Shown: positions 25,857-33,773 of the stretch, piece after piece
How positions within the stretch are numbered: position 1 is the stretch's first letter
How the letters are laid out: every line of letters begins with the position of its first letter
NCBI GenBank assembly: GCA_045807125.1
Contig: JBJMHZ010000016.1
Location: 1-64,000, forward strand
Reading direction: 5' to 3'
Source: JBJMHZ01 sp045807125
GTDB taxonomy: Bacteria; Actinomycetota; Actinomycetes; JAWWOL01
DNA length: 64,000 bases
The notes under the pieces: model-generated
What the model was told of the DNA's origin: nothing
What the model saw: the letters and a program-made list of their open reading frames with translations, nothing else
Database searches by the model: none
Position numbers and translations under genes: made by a program

Positions 25857-27038
25857 TTAGCCGCCCATGAACACTTCCGCTGCGCGGAGGTGACCCGCCA
25901 GCGCTTGTTCCAGGCGTCCACGGACGTCACCGCCAAGCAGATAGTGAGGTTGCCCGCGGTACGGGTTGAGGAGTGAGACGCGGTCCCGGATGCTTTCTGG
26001 GAACAAATCGATCACGATAAGCTCTCCGCGCCGCAGGAACCGATGCACCAGGTGGTTTACGTGTTCGTCGCGGAATGAGTACCCGATCACGATTAATCGC
26101 TGCGCGCCCTGCAAGGCGCGCTTGAAGCTGACGTATAAATCGAGGAACGGCCCGGCTGGCCGGAGCTTGTTGCTGCCGCCCAAGATGAGCGCCGGTCGGT
26201 CCCAGTCGTAGCCGCCTCCCGAGCAGAGGTTGGTGTCCTCCGTCCACCGCGGGTAAGAGAGTTGACCACGGAAGCTCAGCTCCGCTAGATCGACCGAGCC
26301 GTGCAGCTTGTAGAGCGGCACAGCACCCTCGCGAAAAGCGACAGCCTCGCTCTCCCGCCAGGCGTCCATGCCCGAGTCCACGTCGACGCCCACCTCTTGG
26401 CTGGCCTGCTCGACGCAGAGATCATAATTCAGCGTGGCGATGCTGGGCGGCGTGCCGGCGTGGTCGCGGTAGCGCACCAGCGGGTAGAGGTAGTCCACCG
26501 GCTCGCTAGGCTTGGCGAGGGTACGCACGGCAATGAGCGCTTCCTCGTCCAGCTTGCGGAACCAGCCAGCTTGGCCGGTACCGGTGGACCGGGTGATCTC
26601 CTTCGCCAGCTGGTCGATCTCGTACTGATTCGGCGTCTTCCCGGACGCAAGGTCAGTCAGGATCTCGGCAACACGTCGCTGCCGCCATCCGCCCTGGGTC
26701 TGGATCAAGGCCTGCCGGAAGCGGTCCAGGTGCGCGCTCCAGACTGCCACGAACGGCTCGGTGTCGTTCAGGTCGTCAGCAAGCGTGCGGATGACGTTGA
26801 GGACTTGCTCCACGTCGGGCGACCGCGGCTCACGACCGTTCGCCGCCTCCCAGAACATCAGGCCGTGCTTGACGAAGCTGAGTACCTGCCGAAACGAGGT
26901 CTGATCGAAGCCGCCGACCAGGCCGTCGCGGGTCAGCATCTCGTCCAGCATCGTGTGGGCGTCCGGTACACCGGCCGGCACTGAGGCGCCGGCGCCGAGG
27001 AGGACCGCCGTCGCCGGTGCGTCAGCGAAGTCGCTCAT
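25857..27038 (-). CDS. SIR2-like domain protein, possible defence effector
   Basis: 393 residues; ATG 27038 follows closely a TATTCT that may serve a nearly leaderless promoter. The SIR2-like NAD-binding fold is shown by VLLGAGASVPAGVP (GAGAS at residues 15-19), the conserved KLHGSVDL, LILGGSNK and the late LIVIGYSFRDEHVN. Proteins of this SIR2_2 type deplete NAD+ in several antiphage systems (for example ThsA and DSR), but some are stand-alone. No clear partner gene is adjacent. A defence role is inferred from family and cargo context. Confidence 0.75.
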   Translation of the reverse strand: MSDFADAPATAVLLGAGASVPAGVPDAHTMLDEMLTRDGLVGGFDQTSFRQVLSFVKHGLMFWEAANGREPRSPDVEQVLNVIRTLADDLNDTEPFVAVWSAHLDRFRQALIQTQGGWRQRRVAEILTDLASGKTPNQYEIDQLAKEITRSTGTGQAGWFRKLDEEALIAVRTLAKPSEPVDYLYPLVRYRDHAGTPPSIATLNYDLCVEQASQEVGVDVDSGMDAWRESEAVAFREGAVPLYKLHGSVDLAELSFRGQLSYPRWTEDTNLCSGGGYDWDRPALILGGSNKLRPAGPFLDLYVSFKRALQGAQRLIVIGYSFRDEHVNHLVHRFLRRGELIVIDLFPESIRDRVSLLNPYRGQPHYLLGGDVRGRLEQALAGHLRAAEVFMGG

Positions 27039-27136
27039 GCGCTGGGCCCCAGAATAGTGGGTTGTCTGCGGGGAACGTTGGCCTGCCTCTCCAGCGGAAC
27101 AAGTGGCCCGATCATGGTGCTGGCAAACGGGAAGGA

Positions 27137-27194
27137 CCGCCGAGCTGCCCAATTCTCCCGCCTTGTTTGGGTTGAACGCAGGGCAGCTCGGCGG
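27137..27194. terminator. Long-stem hairpin between cargo genes
   Basis: CCGCCGAGCTGCCC (27137-27150) pairs perfectly with 27181-27194 around a 30-base loop. It lies between the minus-strand gene at 27470 and the SIR2-like gene and could end transcription from upstream. Confidence 0.45.
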
Positions 27195-27202
27195 CGGCCT
27201 CG

Positions 27203-27401
27203 CTACCGCTTGTCGCGTGGCGGGAGGGGGTCGTTGCCAGGGAAGACGGTGTCCGAATCGCGGACCCTGCCTTCCCGGTCGTGAATCACGAGCTCACCAC
27301 CGCGGTCGTTCTCGCCTGCCTGCCGGGCGGTGTTGCCAGGGCAATCAGCACCACTAGCGCAACCAACGGCTGCCGAGTGCGGGTCTTCGCTTGGTGTGCA
27401 T
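27203..27401 (-). pseudogene. Possible decayed small secreted protein
   Basis: ATG 27401 has AGGAAGG upstream but its own frame stops after 15 codons. A neighbouring frame encodes a signal-like helix (RQPLVALVVLIALATP) and a third frame gives a plausible charged tail (ELVIHDREGRVRDSD) ending at 27203. Reading them together needs two frameshifts, so this is either a decayed gene or sequence error. Confidence 0.25.
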
Positions 27402-27469
27402 CAATGTTCCTTCCTGACCCGCTGGCCCGGCCGGTCGTCGGGGAGTTGGTTCGTGGGCGAGGCGGCAGG

Positions 27470-28147
27470 TCAGTAGTGGTACTTGACGGTGAACGTCGGA
27501 TCGTTCTGCCAGGCCCAGCCGAGGACCAGACGCCCACCCATCGACTGCTGAGCCACAGCGATCTCACTGCTTGACGAGTTCGTGGCGGTGGCGCTGACAA
27601 GGCTGGCGCCCCGCGCGAGCAGCGTGACGACACCAACGGTGCCACCAGTCTGGAGGGTGAACGACGACAGCGGCGCGAGCAGCGTGAAGGAGTACGTGCC
27701 GTCTGACGCCTTCGGGGCGGCGAAGCTCATGAAGAAGCGCAGCTGCCGCTGGCCGGGCGGCACAGTCAGCACAGCGGATGAGTACCCGCCCTCAGCAGCG
27801 GCTTGCTTGATGGCGGCGGCCAGCGCTTGCTCGCGCTCCTGGTCACCGCCGAGGATCGCCTGAAGCGCCTCACCGACCGCCTTGTCCCCGGTCGGGCGGT
27901 CGACGTCGTCCATAGCCGTTACCGGGCCGGTGATGTCGTCTTCTGTCCAGCGCAGTAGCGGCTTCTGGATCTGTTGCTGCGACATCGGCAGCAGCAGCTT
28001 GACCTCCTGCTTGGGGTCGAGGTCGTCGGCGAGGCTGATGTTCGTCGTGACGAACACCTGGTCGGAGTCAGCTTGGGGCCGGCGGACGACCTCGATCAGG
28101 GCGTCTTCGAGCGTGATTGGCACGTTGAGCAGTGGCGCGATGGTCAT
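27470..28147 (-). CDS. Hypothetical protein (225 aa)
   Basis: ATG 28147 (MTIAPLLNVPITL). Soluble protein with acidic first half (ADDLDPKQEVKLLLPMSQQQ), a helical middle (EREQALAAAIKQAAAEGGY) and a beta-rich C-terminal half (RQLRFFMSFAAPK, TYSFTLLAPLSSFTLQ). No known motif, signal or membrane helix. It follows the small basic protein gene at 28257 on the same strand and may be co-transcribed. Confidence 0.55.
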   Translation of the reverse strand: MTIAPLLNVPITLEDALIEVVRRPQADSDQVFVTTNISLADDLDPKQEVKLLLPMSQQQIQKPLLRWTEDDITGPVTAMDDVDRPTGDKAVGEALQAILGGDQEREQALAAAIKQAAAEGGYSSAVLTVPPGQRQLRFFMSFAAPKASDGTYSFTLLAPLSSFTLQTGGTVGVVTLLARGASLVSATATNSSSSEIAVAQQSMGGRLVLGWAWQNDPTFTVKYHY

Positions 28148-28256
28148 GGGAGGGGGTCTCCATTTCAAAGCCGGGGCAAGGCGAGCGCCCACAAGGATGA
28201 CGATGTGGGATGAGCCAGGCGGGGGGACGAGTGTGCGTCCCCCCGCCCGAGCAGAG

Positions 28257-28412
28257 CTACTTCTCGTTTCGGACGCCCTTGTGCTGGTGCGGGCTGCCGT
28301 TCATGATGCGGCCGGTGGCCGTATCTCGCTTGAACCAGGTCTTGCCGACGCGGAACTCGCTGCGTCCCTTGACCGCACCGACGCGGTGGCCGCGCCCGGT
28401 GTTCTTCGCCAT
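28257..28412 (-). CDS. Small basic conserved protein (51 aa)
   Basis: ATG 28412 preceded by GGGAGGTGG. The sequence MAKNTGRGHRVGAVKGRSEF and then KRDTATGRIMNGS resembles a widespread family of very small basic proteins in bacteria and phages whose function is unknown. Highly basic, so nucleic-acid contact is possible. Confidence 0.65.
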   Translation of the reverse strand: MAKNTGRGHRVGAVKGRSEFRVGKTWFKRDTATGRIMNGSPHQHKGVRNEK

Positions 28413-28511
28413 GCCGTCCACCTCCCTTCTGTACCGATACCTCAAGCGCGATGCCCAGAGAGTGCTCTCATCTAGTAGTCGAGGCAGCACCCGGTGGAGT
28501 TAGCGGAAGAG

Positions 28512-29525
28512 CTAGCTGCGGCACTCCTCGCACAAGCCCGCGACGAGCAGATGCGGCAGGTAGCGGACGAAGCAGCGTTGGCAGGCCCGTTCGGCCGCGG
28601 CCTGCCGGTCGCAGCGGCAGCGCCCGCACGTCGGGCAGAACGGCTCGCGGCAGTTGGAACACGGGTAGCTCCGGACAGACCGAGCTTCACCGCAGCACCG
28701 CACCTCCCGGACCGGGCGATCATCGAAGCGGCGCGGCTGCTCGACATGAAAGCGCTCGGCGTTCCACAGGTCCGTTCCCGACAGCACGGCGATGATCCAG
28801 TTGCCATCGGCCACTGCGTCGAGGTAGTAGTCGGCTTCTTCGCCCCACGGCATCCGCCAGAACGAGCGCCGCGTGACGGCCGCTCGCCGTGCCAGTGTTC
28901 GGAGTGGGTGGCCGGCCGGTACGCGCTGGCCCGGCCAGGGGAAGACCCGGGGCCAACCCTGCTCAGGATCCGGCCGCACGCTCGCATACGCCACCGACTC
29001 CGCCTCGCGGTCGAGGAGAATGACGGCACCGAGCTGCGGCAAACGCTCGGCGAGCGCAATGCAGCAGACCGGTCTACTGGCCTGGCTCGCACGGTAGAGG
29101 TCCAGTACCCCGCTGGCGCGGAGCGGCCGCTTGACCACCGAGGACACCAGCTCCGCCGGCAGTAGCAGTCGCTGAGCGATCCGGTCGCAGACGGTCTCCA
29201 GCATTCGTGCCGGCTCACGCTGATCGGCCAGCCAGTCATAGATCTCGGTCGCCTGCTCAACCAGCCAGTGGCCGAGTTCGTGCGCCAAGGTGAAGTTTTG
29301 CCGACGACTATTCGGTGTGGGCGCGTAGAGGATGACGCCGTCCTCAAGGAACGACATACCGTCGCAGGCACCACCGTCGTTCCGACGCTTCGTCAGATGG
29401 TCGACGGCCTCAACCGCAAGCTCCAACTCCCGACGCAGGGCGCCGAGCGGATTGGCGGCGAAGCGGGCCCTCACCGCCAGCGGGACGTGCTGGAGCGCCA
29501 GTTCCACGCACTGCTCAAGATTCAC
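28512..29525 (-). CDS. ImmA/IrrE-type zinc metallopeptidase with C-terminal Cys-rich region
   Basis: 337 residues from GTG 29525. The peptidase motif HELGH is at residues 82-86 within LAHELGHWLVEQ, preceded by a short helical N-terminus. The last 70 residues hold many Cys pairs (CSNC, CPTCGRCRC, CQRC, CEEC) that should bind zinc, unusual for the family. Its start overlaps the end of the XRE gene. ImmA/IrrE proteins cut the XRE-type repressor encoded with them, so this one probably destroys the product of 29515-30192. Confidence 0.8.
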   Translation of the reverse strand: MNLEQCVELALQHVPLAVRARFAANPLGALRRELELAVEAVDHLTKRRNDGGACDGMSFLEDGVILYAPTPNSRRQNFTLAHELGHWLVEQATEIYDWLADQREPARMLETVCDRIAQRLLLPAELVSSVVKRPLRASGVLDLYRASQASRPVCCIALAERLPQLGAVILLDREAESVAYASVRPDPEQGWPRVFPWPGQRVPAGHPLRTLARRAAVTRRSFWRMPWGEEADYYLDAVADGNWIIAVLSGTDLWNAERFHVEQPRRFDDRPVREVRCCGEARSVRSYPCSNCREPFCPTCGRCRCDRQAAAERACQRCFVRYLPHLLVAGLCEECRS

Positions 29526-30192
29526 GGCTGTGCCGTTCTTTCGCTTCCATCGCCGTCACCAACGCCTCCACGGCGGCGAGCATCTGGTCAACGTCAGGGT
29601 GCTCGCCGCGGTGCACCGTCGTGAGCAGCCGCGATTTCAGCGTCGAGGCGGCCATCGCAACCGAGGTGCGCTGCGCCTTCGCCCAACGCTCAGCAAGCTC
29701 GCGAAACCGAAGGCTCTCGATCGCGGCGAGCACCGAGCCTACGTGCGTGCTGGCGCCTTGCGGGGAGACGAGTCGGTCAACCGGACAACCGAGTTCTTCC
29801 GCAATGGCGCGGATCATCGCGGGCGCCACCTCAGCGGTTGACCGGTTCTCCCAGTTGAAAACGTCACGCGTATGCACCAGCCAACCGCGCCGGGTGAGAT
29901 GCTCGGCGAGCGCGCCGACCGTCAGACGGGCGGCCTGGCGCGCCCGCTTCAACGCTTGTGGGTCCAGGGCATAGTCGCCATCGGGGATAAGGCCCAGCAT
30001 CGCCGCCACCGGATCGGCCTCAAGGGGCGGCGCCCCCTGCGCCACCTCCGACAACAGGTCGGCAACGGCGAGCAGCGACAGGATGTCGTCCCGATCGTCA
30101 TCGCTCAACGCTGACAGCTCGGGACCTGTGGTGTGGTCGTCCCGGGCTTCGAGCAACTCGGCCAGAAGCGCGTTCCGCTCTTCCGGGGTCAT
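29515..30192 (-). CDS. XRE-type regulator, possible anti-sigma-like partner
   Basis: 225 residues from ATG 30192, overlapping the sigma-factor stop (ATGA). The N-terminal 85 residues are acidic (PELSALSDDDRDDILSLL, then DPVAAMLGLIPDG), a layout seen in regulators that sit with ECF sigma genes. The middle is an XRE-like helix-turn-helix (LTVGALAEHLTRRGW, VFNWENRS). The C-terminus is helical. It lies between a sigma factor and an ImmA peptidase, so I infer it holds the system off until cleaved. Confidence 0.65.
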   Translation of the reverse strand: MTPEERNALLAELLEARDDHTTGPELSALSDDDRDDILSLLAVADLLSEVAQGAPPLEADPVAAMLGLIPDGDYALDPQALKRARQAARLTVGALAEHLTRRGWLVHTRDVFNWENRSTAEVAPAMIRAIAEELGCPVDRLVSPQGASTHVGSVLAAIESLRFRELAERWAKAQRTSVAMAASTLKSRLLTTVHRGEHPDVDQMLAAVEALVTAMEAKERHSRES

Positions 30193-30722
30193 CCCGCACC
30201 CTCCTCTCGACTCATCTCTGTCCGCAGCCTGCGTAGCACCTCGGTGGCGATCTGACTGACGCGCGCCGGTGACACTTCGAGTTTGGCGGCGATCTCAGCC
30301 CGGGGACGCTTTAACGCCAGGTACTCCCAAGCCACGGTTCGTTGCCGCGCGTCCAGGCACGAGAGTGCCTCCTGGACCCGCGCTTCCGCCTGCGGGCGGT
30401 CAACCCGCTCGGCAACCTCCTCAGCCAAGTCACCCTCAGCGACGAAGTCGTGCTCGTCACCGAGGCTCGGCCCGGCGTGGCGGATCGGCGCCGAGCGGAT
30501 CAAGTCCAGCGCCTTGCGCTTCACCGCCGTGACCATGAAGGCCTGCCAATTGTCGACGACATCCGGTGGCGAGGCGATGAGCGAGGTCAACGCGTCCTGG
30601 ACTACGTCGGGTGCGTGATCACCAAGGCTGGCCTCACGCAGGATGCTTCTCGCGACGCGGTACATGGCGTCGCGGTGGCGTGAGTAGATGGCCGCCCAAT
30701 CGGGCGCTGCTTGACCGCTCAC
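30189..30722 (-). CDS. ECF-type RNA polymerase sigma factor
   Basis: 177 residues. Region 2 is visible in YRVARSILREASLGDHAPDV and VVQDALTSLI, with WQAFMVTAVKRKALDLIRS; region 4 is a helix-turn-helix (RPRAEIAAKLEVSPARVSQI). Size and layout are those of extracytoplasmic-function sigma factors. It begins a three-gene operon with the XRE regulator and the ImmA peptidase, all overlapping. Target promoters are not evident in this window. Confidence 0.75.
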   Translation of the reverse strand: MSGQAAPDWAAIYSRHRDAMYRVARSILREASLGDHAPDVVQDALTSLIASPPDVVDNWQAFMVTAVKRKALDLIRSAPIRHAGPSLGDEHDFVAEGDLAEEVAERVDRPQAEARVQEALSCLDARQRTVAWEYLALKRPRAEIAAKLEVSPARVSQIATEVLRRLRTEMSREEGAG

Positions 30723-31075
30723 GCGTTACGCCTCCCCGCCAGTTGATCTCCGCGTCATGGCGAAGCTCTCCCGTCTGTCGAAGCTTGATCACCGGCCGCC
30801 ACCTCCCCTCAGGACGTAGTCGATGGACGTCCGAGAACAGTTAGCCGGGGTGCCGGGGGCCGCGACCATAGCGCCCATCGACCGGCAGTTGCCGGTGTGC
30901 AGGTTGACCACGCGGCCGACCAGCACGGCGCTCGGGTGGCCCGGTGGCAGCAAGCCCGAGCAGCCGGCGAGCGTGTCGAAGAGGTCTACGTGGCGCTGCT
31001 AGATGCGTCAGAGTCTGGGAGCGAAGCCAGCAGCGGCTGCGCTCGCCTAGCGATGCGCCGCTCCCTGTTGGATGC
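30723..31075. other. Intergenic region upstream of sigma-factor operon
   Basis: About 350 bases between two minus-strand genes. It should hold the promoter of the sigma operon. I see no convincing gene or structure in it. Confidence 0.4.
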
Positions 31076-32113
31076 TTACGGCTCAATACTGACGCCCTCA
31101 CTTCTTAGGTCCTGGAAGGGCCTGGCGGCCGCTGGATTACGGTAAATGCTAAGTCTTCCTGGTGGCTTGTCGTAATCGGCATCGAGCCATGCGACAGCTG
31201 AAAGCGCTGGATCGAGCGCCGGTGGGTCCTCGTTGGCCCGCATCTGCGTCGTGACCTCTCCCAACGTGCCGATATCAGCTGCGGTGAAAGCCATCGACAC
31301 AACGTTGCGCCCGGCGAGCGTGCTACGAAGTAGATCCTCGCTCAAGGCAGTGCCCTCCGCTGCACCGGTGACCACGAGCAGCTCAGCATCATGCCGCGTC
31401 ACTGCTTGGCAGTAGCGGTTAACCTTCACCGCGATAGCGCCGAGCAACTGGTCCGCAGATGCCACTGCACCAGCGCCGCCAGGCGCCGCGAACTCCACCT
31501 GTAACCCGGCGGCGTGGCCGACGATTGCGAAGGTATAGCCCTCGACGTGATGGACACTACTCCTTTGCGTCAGTGGCGAGAGCAGCCACTGCCGAACGCT
31601 CTGGTAGATCTGTTTGCTGAGTGCCGAGTCGGCCGGCGCGGGTCGCTCACCTGGACCCTCCACCACGACGAGCCGAACCGGTACGGGGATCTGCTCGAAC
31701 CGCGCCTTGAGCGCCAACCACTGCCGTCCCCTGGCAACCGCCTCTCGCGGCCTATTCCGCGTCCAAACCTCCGCCAGGAGCAACCGGTCAGATTGAGCTG
31801 GGGAGTGCGCCACGAGATCAGGAGTCATACCCTCGAGGTCTGGCTCGTAGCCAATAGCGCGGCCGCTCACGCGCAACAAGGACGCGACACACAGCTCATG
31901 AAAAGCGTTCGGGAACGACCCTGCGTCGTGAAGCTTGGGCACCAGCCGGTCGGCACCTGACGCGAGCGCCGCTACCTCTCCCCGCAGCCAAGCACGAAGC
32001 TGTTCGTACTGATCAGAGAGCGCGACATGCCATAGCTTCGGTCGCTGGTCTAGCGTCCAGTGTCGATATCTCTTCTGCAAGCGTGCGATGGTCACCGCGT
32101 CGAACAGTTCCAC
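31076..32113 (-). CDS. Possible PD-(D/E)XK nuclease-fold protein (345 aa)
   Basis: GTG 32113 (VELFDAVTIARLQKRY) is favoured over longer starts because G-rich sequence precedes it. Residues 70-115 read NAFHELCVASLLRVSG, then EGMTPDLVAHSP and LLLAEVWTRN, giving the E...PD...EVW spacing typical of restriction-like nuclease folds. The rest is alpha/beta without known motif. It may be a lone nuclease of a defence system, but the lysine expected after the last acidic residue is not obvious, so activity is uncertain. Confidence 0.5.
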   Translation of the reverse strand: MELFDAVTIARLQKRYRHWTLDQRPKLWHVALSDQYEQLRAWLRGEVAALASGADRLVPKLHDAGSFPNAFHELCVASLLRVSGRAIGYEPDLEGMTPDLVAHSPAQSDRLLLAEVWTRNRPREAVARGRQWLALKARFEQIPVPVRLVVVEGPGERPAPADSALSKQIYQSVRQWLLSPLTQRSSVHHVEGYTFAIVGHAAGLQVEFAAPGGAGAVASADQLLGAIAVKVNRYCQAVTRHDAELLVVTGAAEGTALSEDLLRSTLAGRNVVSMAFTAADIGTLGEVTTQMRANEDPPALDPALSAVAWLDADYDKPPGRLSIYRNPAAARPFQDLRSEGVSIEP

Positions 32114-32603
32114 GAAACCAATCCCTAGCCCTCGCCTCGGTGTATCACGTACTCGACAGGGGTAGCCTAACGCCCCGTGCCGACAGAACCGGATCGTCGT
32201 AACGCGCCTGGCGCGTCCCACAGCGCCATCCCGAACTCTGTCCACAGTCATACTGCGTGAAGCATCATGGAACAAGCTTCAATCTGTGGAGAGACGCCGT
32301 CGGGTCGGGGTGCTTGACGCTTCTGGACGAGCGCGACGGCTTCCTCGCGCTGATGCGAAGTCGGCTACGTTCTTCTTGCTCTTGATGTCCCCTAACTTGT
32401 CTAGCCTGAGAGGTGCGGCGGCACGTAGGGATTGAAGCCGCCCCGGATGTAGAGCACCAGGTCGCTCGGAACTCGACTCCGCACCAGGGGCACGCCATGC
32501 GGCCGTTGCAGCAGCGGGTCGATCCCATCGGCGTAGTTGATGTTGGTACTCGGTGCCGCTCGACTCGGGCGAGCCACCGAAACTGTCGGCACTCAGTGCG
32601 ACA
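32114..32603. other. Intergenic region with small open frame
   Basis: About 490 bases between divergent genes. Apart from the fragment listed at 32401-32592 and the promoters of the flanking genes I see nothing in it. Confidence 0.4.
32401..32592 (-). CDS. Small protein or gene fragment (63 aa)
   Basis: The frame reads NINYADGIDPLLQRPHGVP and then SDLVLYIRGGFNPYVPPHL, which looks like genuine protein. GTG at 32592 is a poor start. A neighbouring frame begins with a better ATG at 32614 (MPGIVALSADSF), so a frameshift may have split one small gene. Confidence 0.3.
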   Translation of the reverse strand: MPTVSVARPSRAAPSTNINYADGIDPLLQRPHGVPLVRSRVPSDLVLYIRGGFNPYVPPHLSG

Positions 32604-33773
32604 ATGCCCGGCATGTTCCTTACGGCTCACTCGAGCCTCCTCGATGTCTACGCCACCGCCTTGCTCCTGTGCGCGGTCTGCGCCGTCGTCACGCTGGTCA
32701 CCCTGCCTGAGGCGTCGCGGCCGACGCCGACCGTCCTTGAGCGCTGGCTGTACAAGCGGGCGCGCACGAGGATGAACCGCCGACAGTTGCCCGTCGGGTT
32801 TGAGCCGCTGCCGGTGCGCGGGATAGAGGCTGTTCGCCGGGCTCTTGCCTGGTCGTGGGTCGACGCATGGGCACCCGTAGTGCGGGTCGCTCCCACCGCC
32901 CTGGCAGCGCTGACGATGCTCACGCTCAGTTCATTGCCACTCCCGCCCGGCCACGCCGACTACCTCGCCTGGGTCGAGTCGGCCGGGCTCGGCACAATTG
33001 GCCTGGCGGCCGCTGGCGGGCTACTGGTGCAGGGCAGGCGACGTCGCCGACCAATCCACGCCCACGTGGTCAGGTCGCTCGCTGATGCGCTGCGCTCCTT
33101 GGATGAAGCGCAGTCACCCACGGATGGGTACGAGGCCCCCGGGCACCGGGTGATGCGGGCACTTGATGACCTCGAGCGGGCGCTCACCGTCTTCGCGGAC
33201 AAGCGGTTCACCTCCGACGCCGATACACGGAGGCACCTGCGCGAGGAGGTCAATAAGACGGTCAGCGGCCTCCGGGTGCACAAGCGGCGGGTGCTTGGTA
33301 GTGGTGCAAGCCCTGAGCTACGCGCCCTACTCCTGACCCTCCTCGAGCAGTGGAGCGTCGGAAACTACGAGGCGCCACCTAACGCGGCCGCAGCAAGCAC
33401 CAGCGAGGCCGCCGTTCACGAGGTGACTGCGGCACCGCCGCGACAGCTGGGGCGGCTGCTGGCCCCGCGACTCGCTGTAGTGGTGGCTCTCGGCCTTGCT
33501 GCGTGGCTGTGCGAGGTGGTCGGCATCACGAACGCCTTGGACACCCTCGTTAAGGCCATGACAGCGCTGGCCTCGGTACTCGTGATCTTCGACGGCACCA
33601 GAAGACTCGGCAGCGATGAACATCCGGTCCCTGCCGCCCCTGGGCGGTCCCGGCGAGATGATGCCGACGCGAGCCAAGGCAGCGATACGGCTGAAACGCT
33701 CATTCCCCAGCAGCTAGAACACACTGACGTGAAGTCCCCGACCCGACTACGCAGGGAGGCACAGAGCCAATGA
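32604..33773 (+). CDS. Membrane protein coupled to Dyp-type peroxidase
   Basis: 389 residues from ATG 32604 (32613 is also possible). Hydrophobic segments: YATALLLCAVCAVVTLV near residues 13-30, a pair around 95-145 (APTALAALTMLTLSSL, GLGTIGLAAAGGLLV) and LAVVVALGLAAWLCEVVG near 290. Between them is a charged soluble domain of about 140 residues (TDGYEAPGHRVMRALDDLER). Its stop overlaps the peroxidase start (ATGA), so the two are made together and may form a membrane-bound unit. No family recognised. Confidence 0.65.
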   Translation: MPGMFLTAHSSLLDVYATALLLCAVCAVVTLVTLPEASRPTPTVLERWLYKRARTRMNRRQLPVGFEPLPVRGIEAVRRALAWSWVDAWAPVVRVAPTALAALTMLTLSSLPLPPGHADYLAWVESAGLGTIGLAAAGGLLVQGRRRRRPIHAHVVRSLADALRSLDEAQSPTDGYEAPGHRVMRALDDLERALTVFADKRFTSDADTRRHLREEVNKTVSGLRVHKRRVLGSGASPELRALLLTLLEQWSVGNYEAPPNAAAASTSEAAVHEVTAAPPRQLGRLLAPRLAVVVALGLAAWLCEVVGITNALDTLVKAMTALASVLVIFDGTRRLGSDEHPVPAAPGRSRRDDADASQGSDTAETLIPQQLEHTDVKSPTRLRREAQSQ

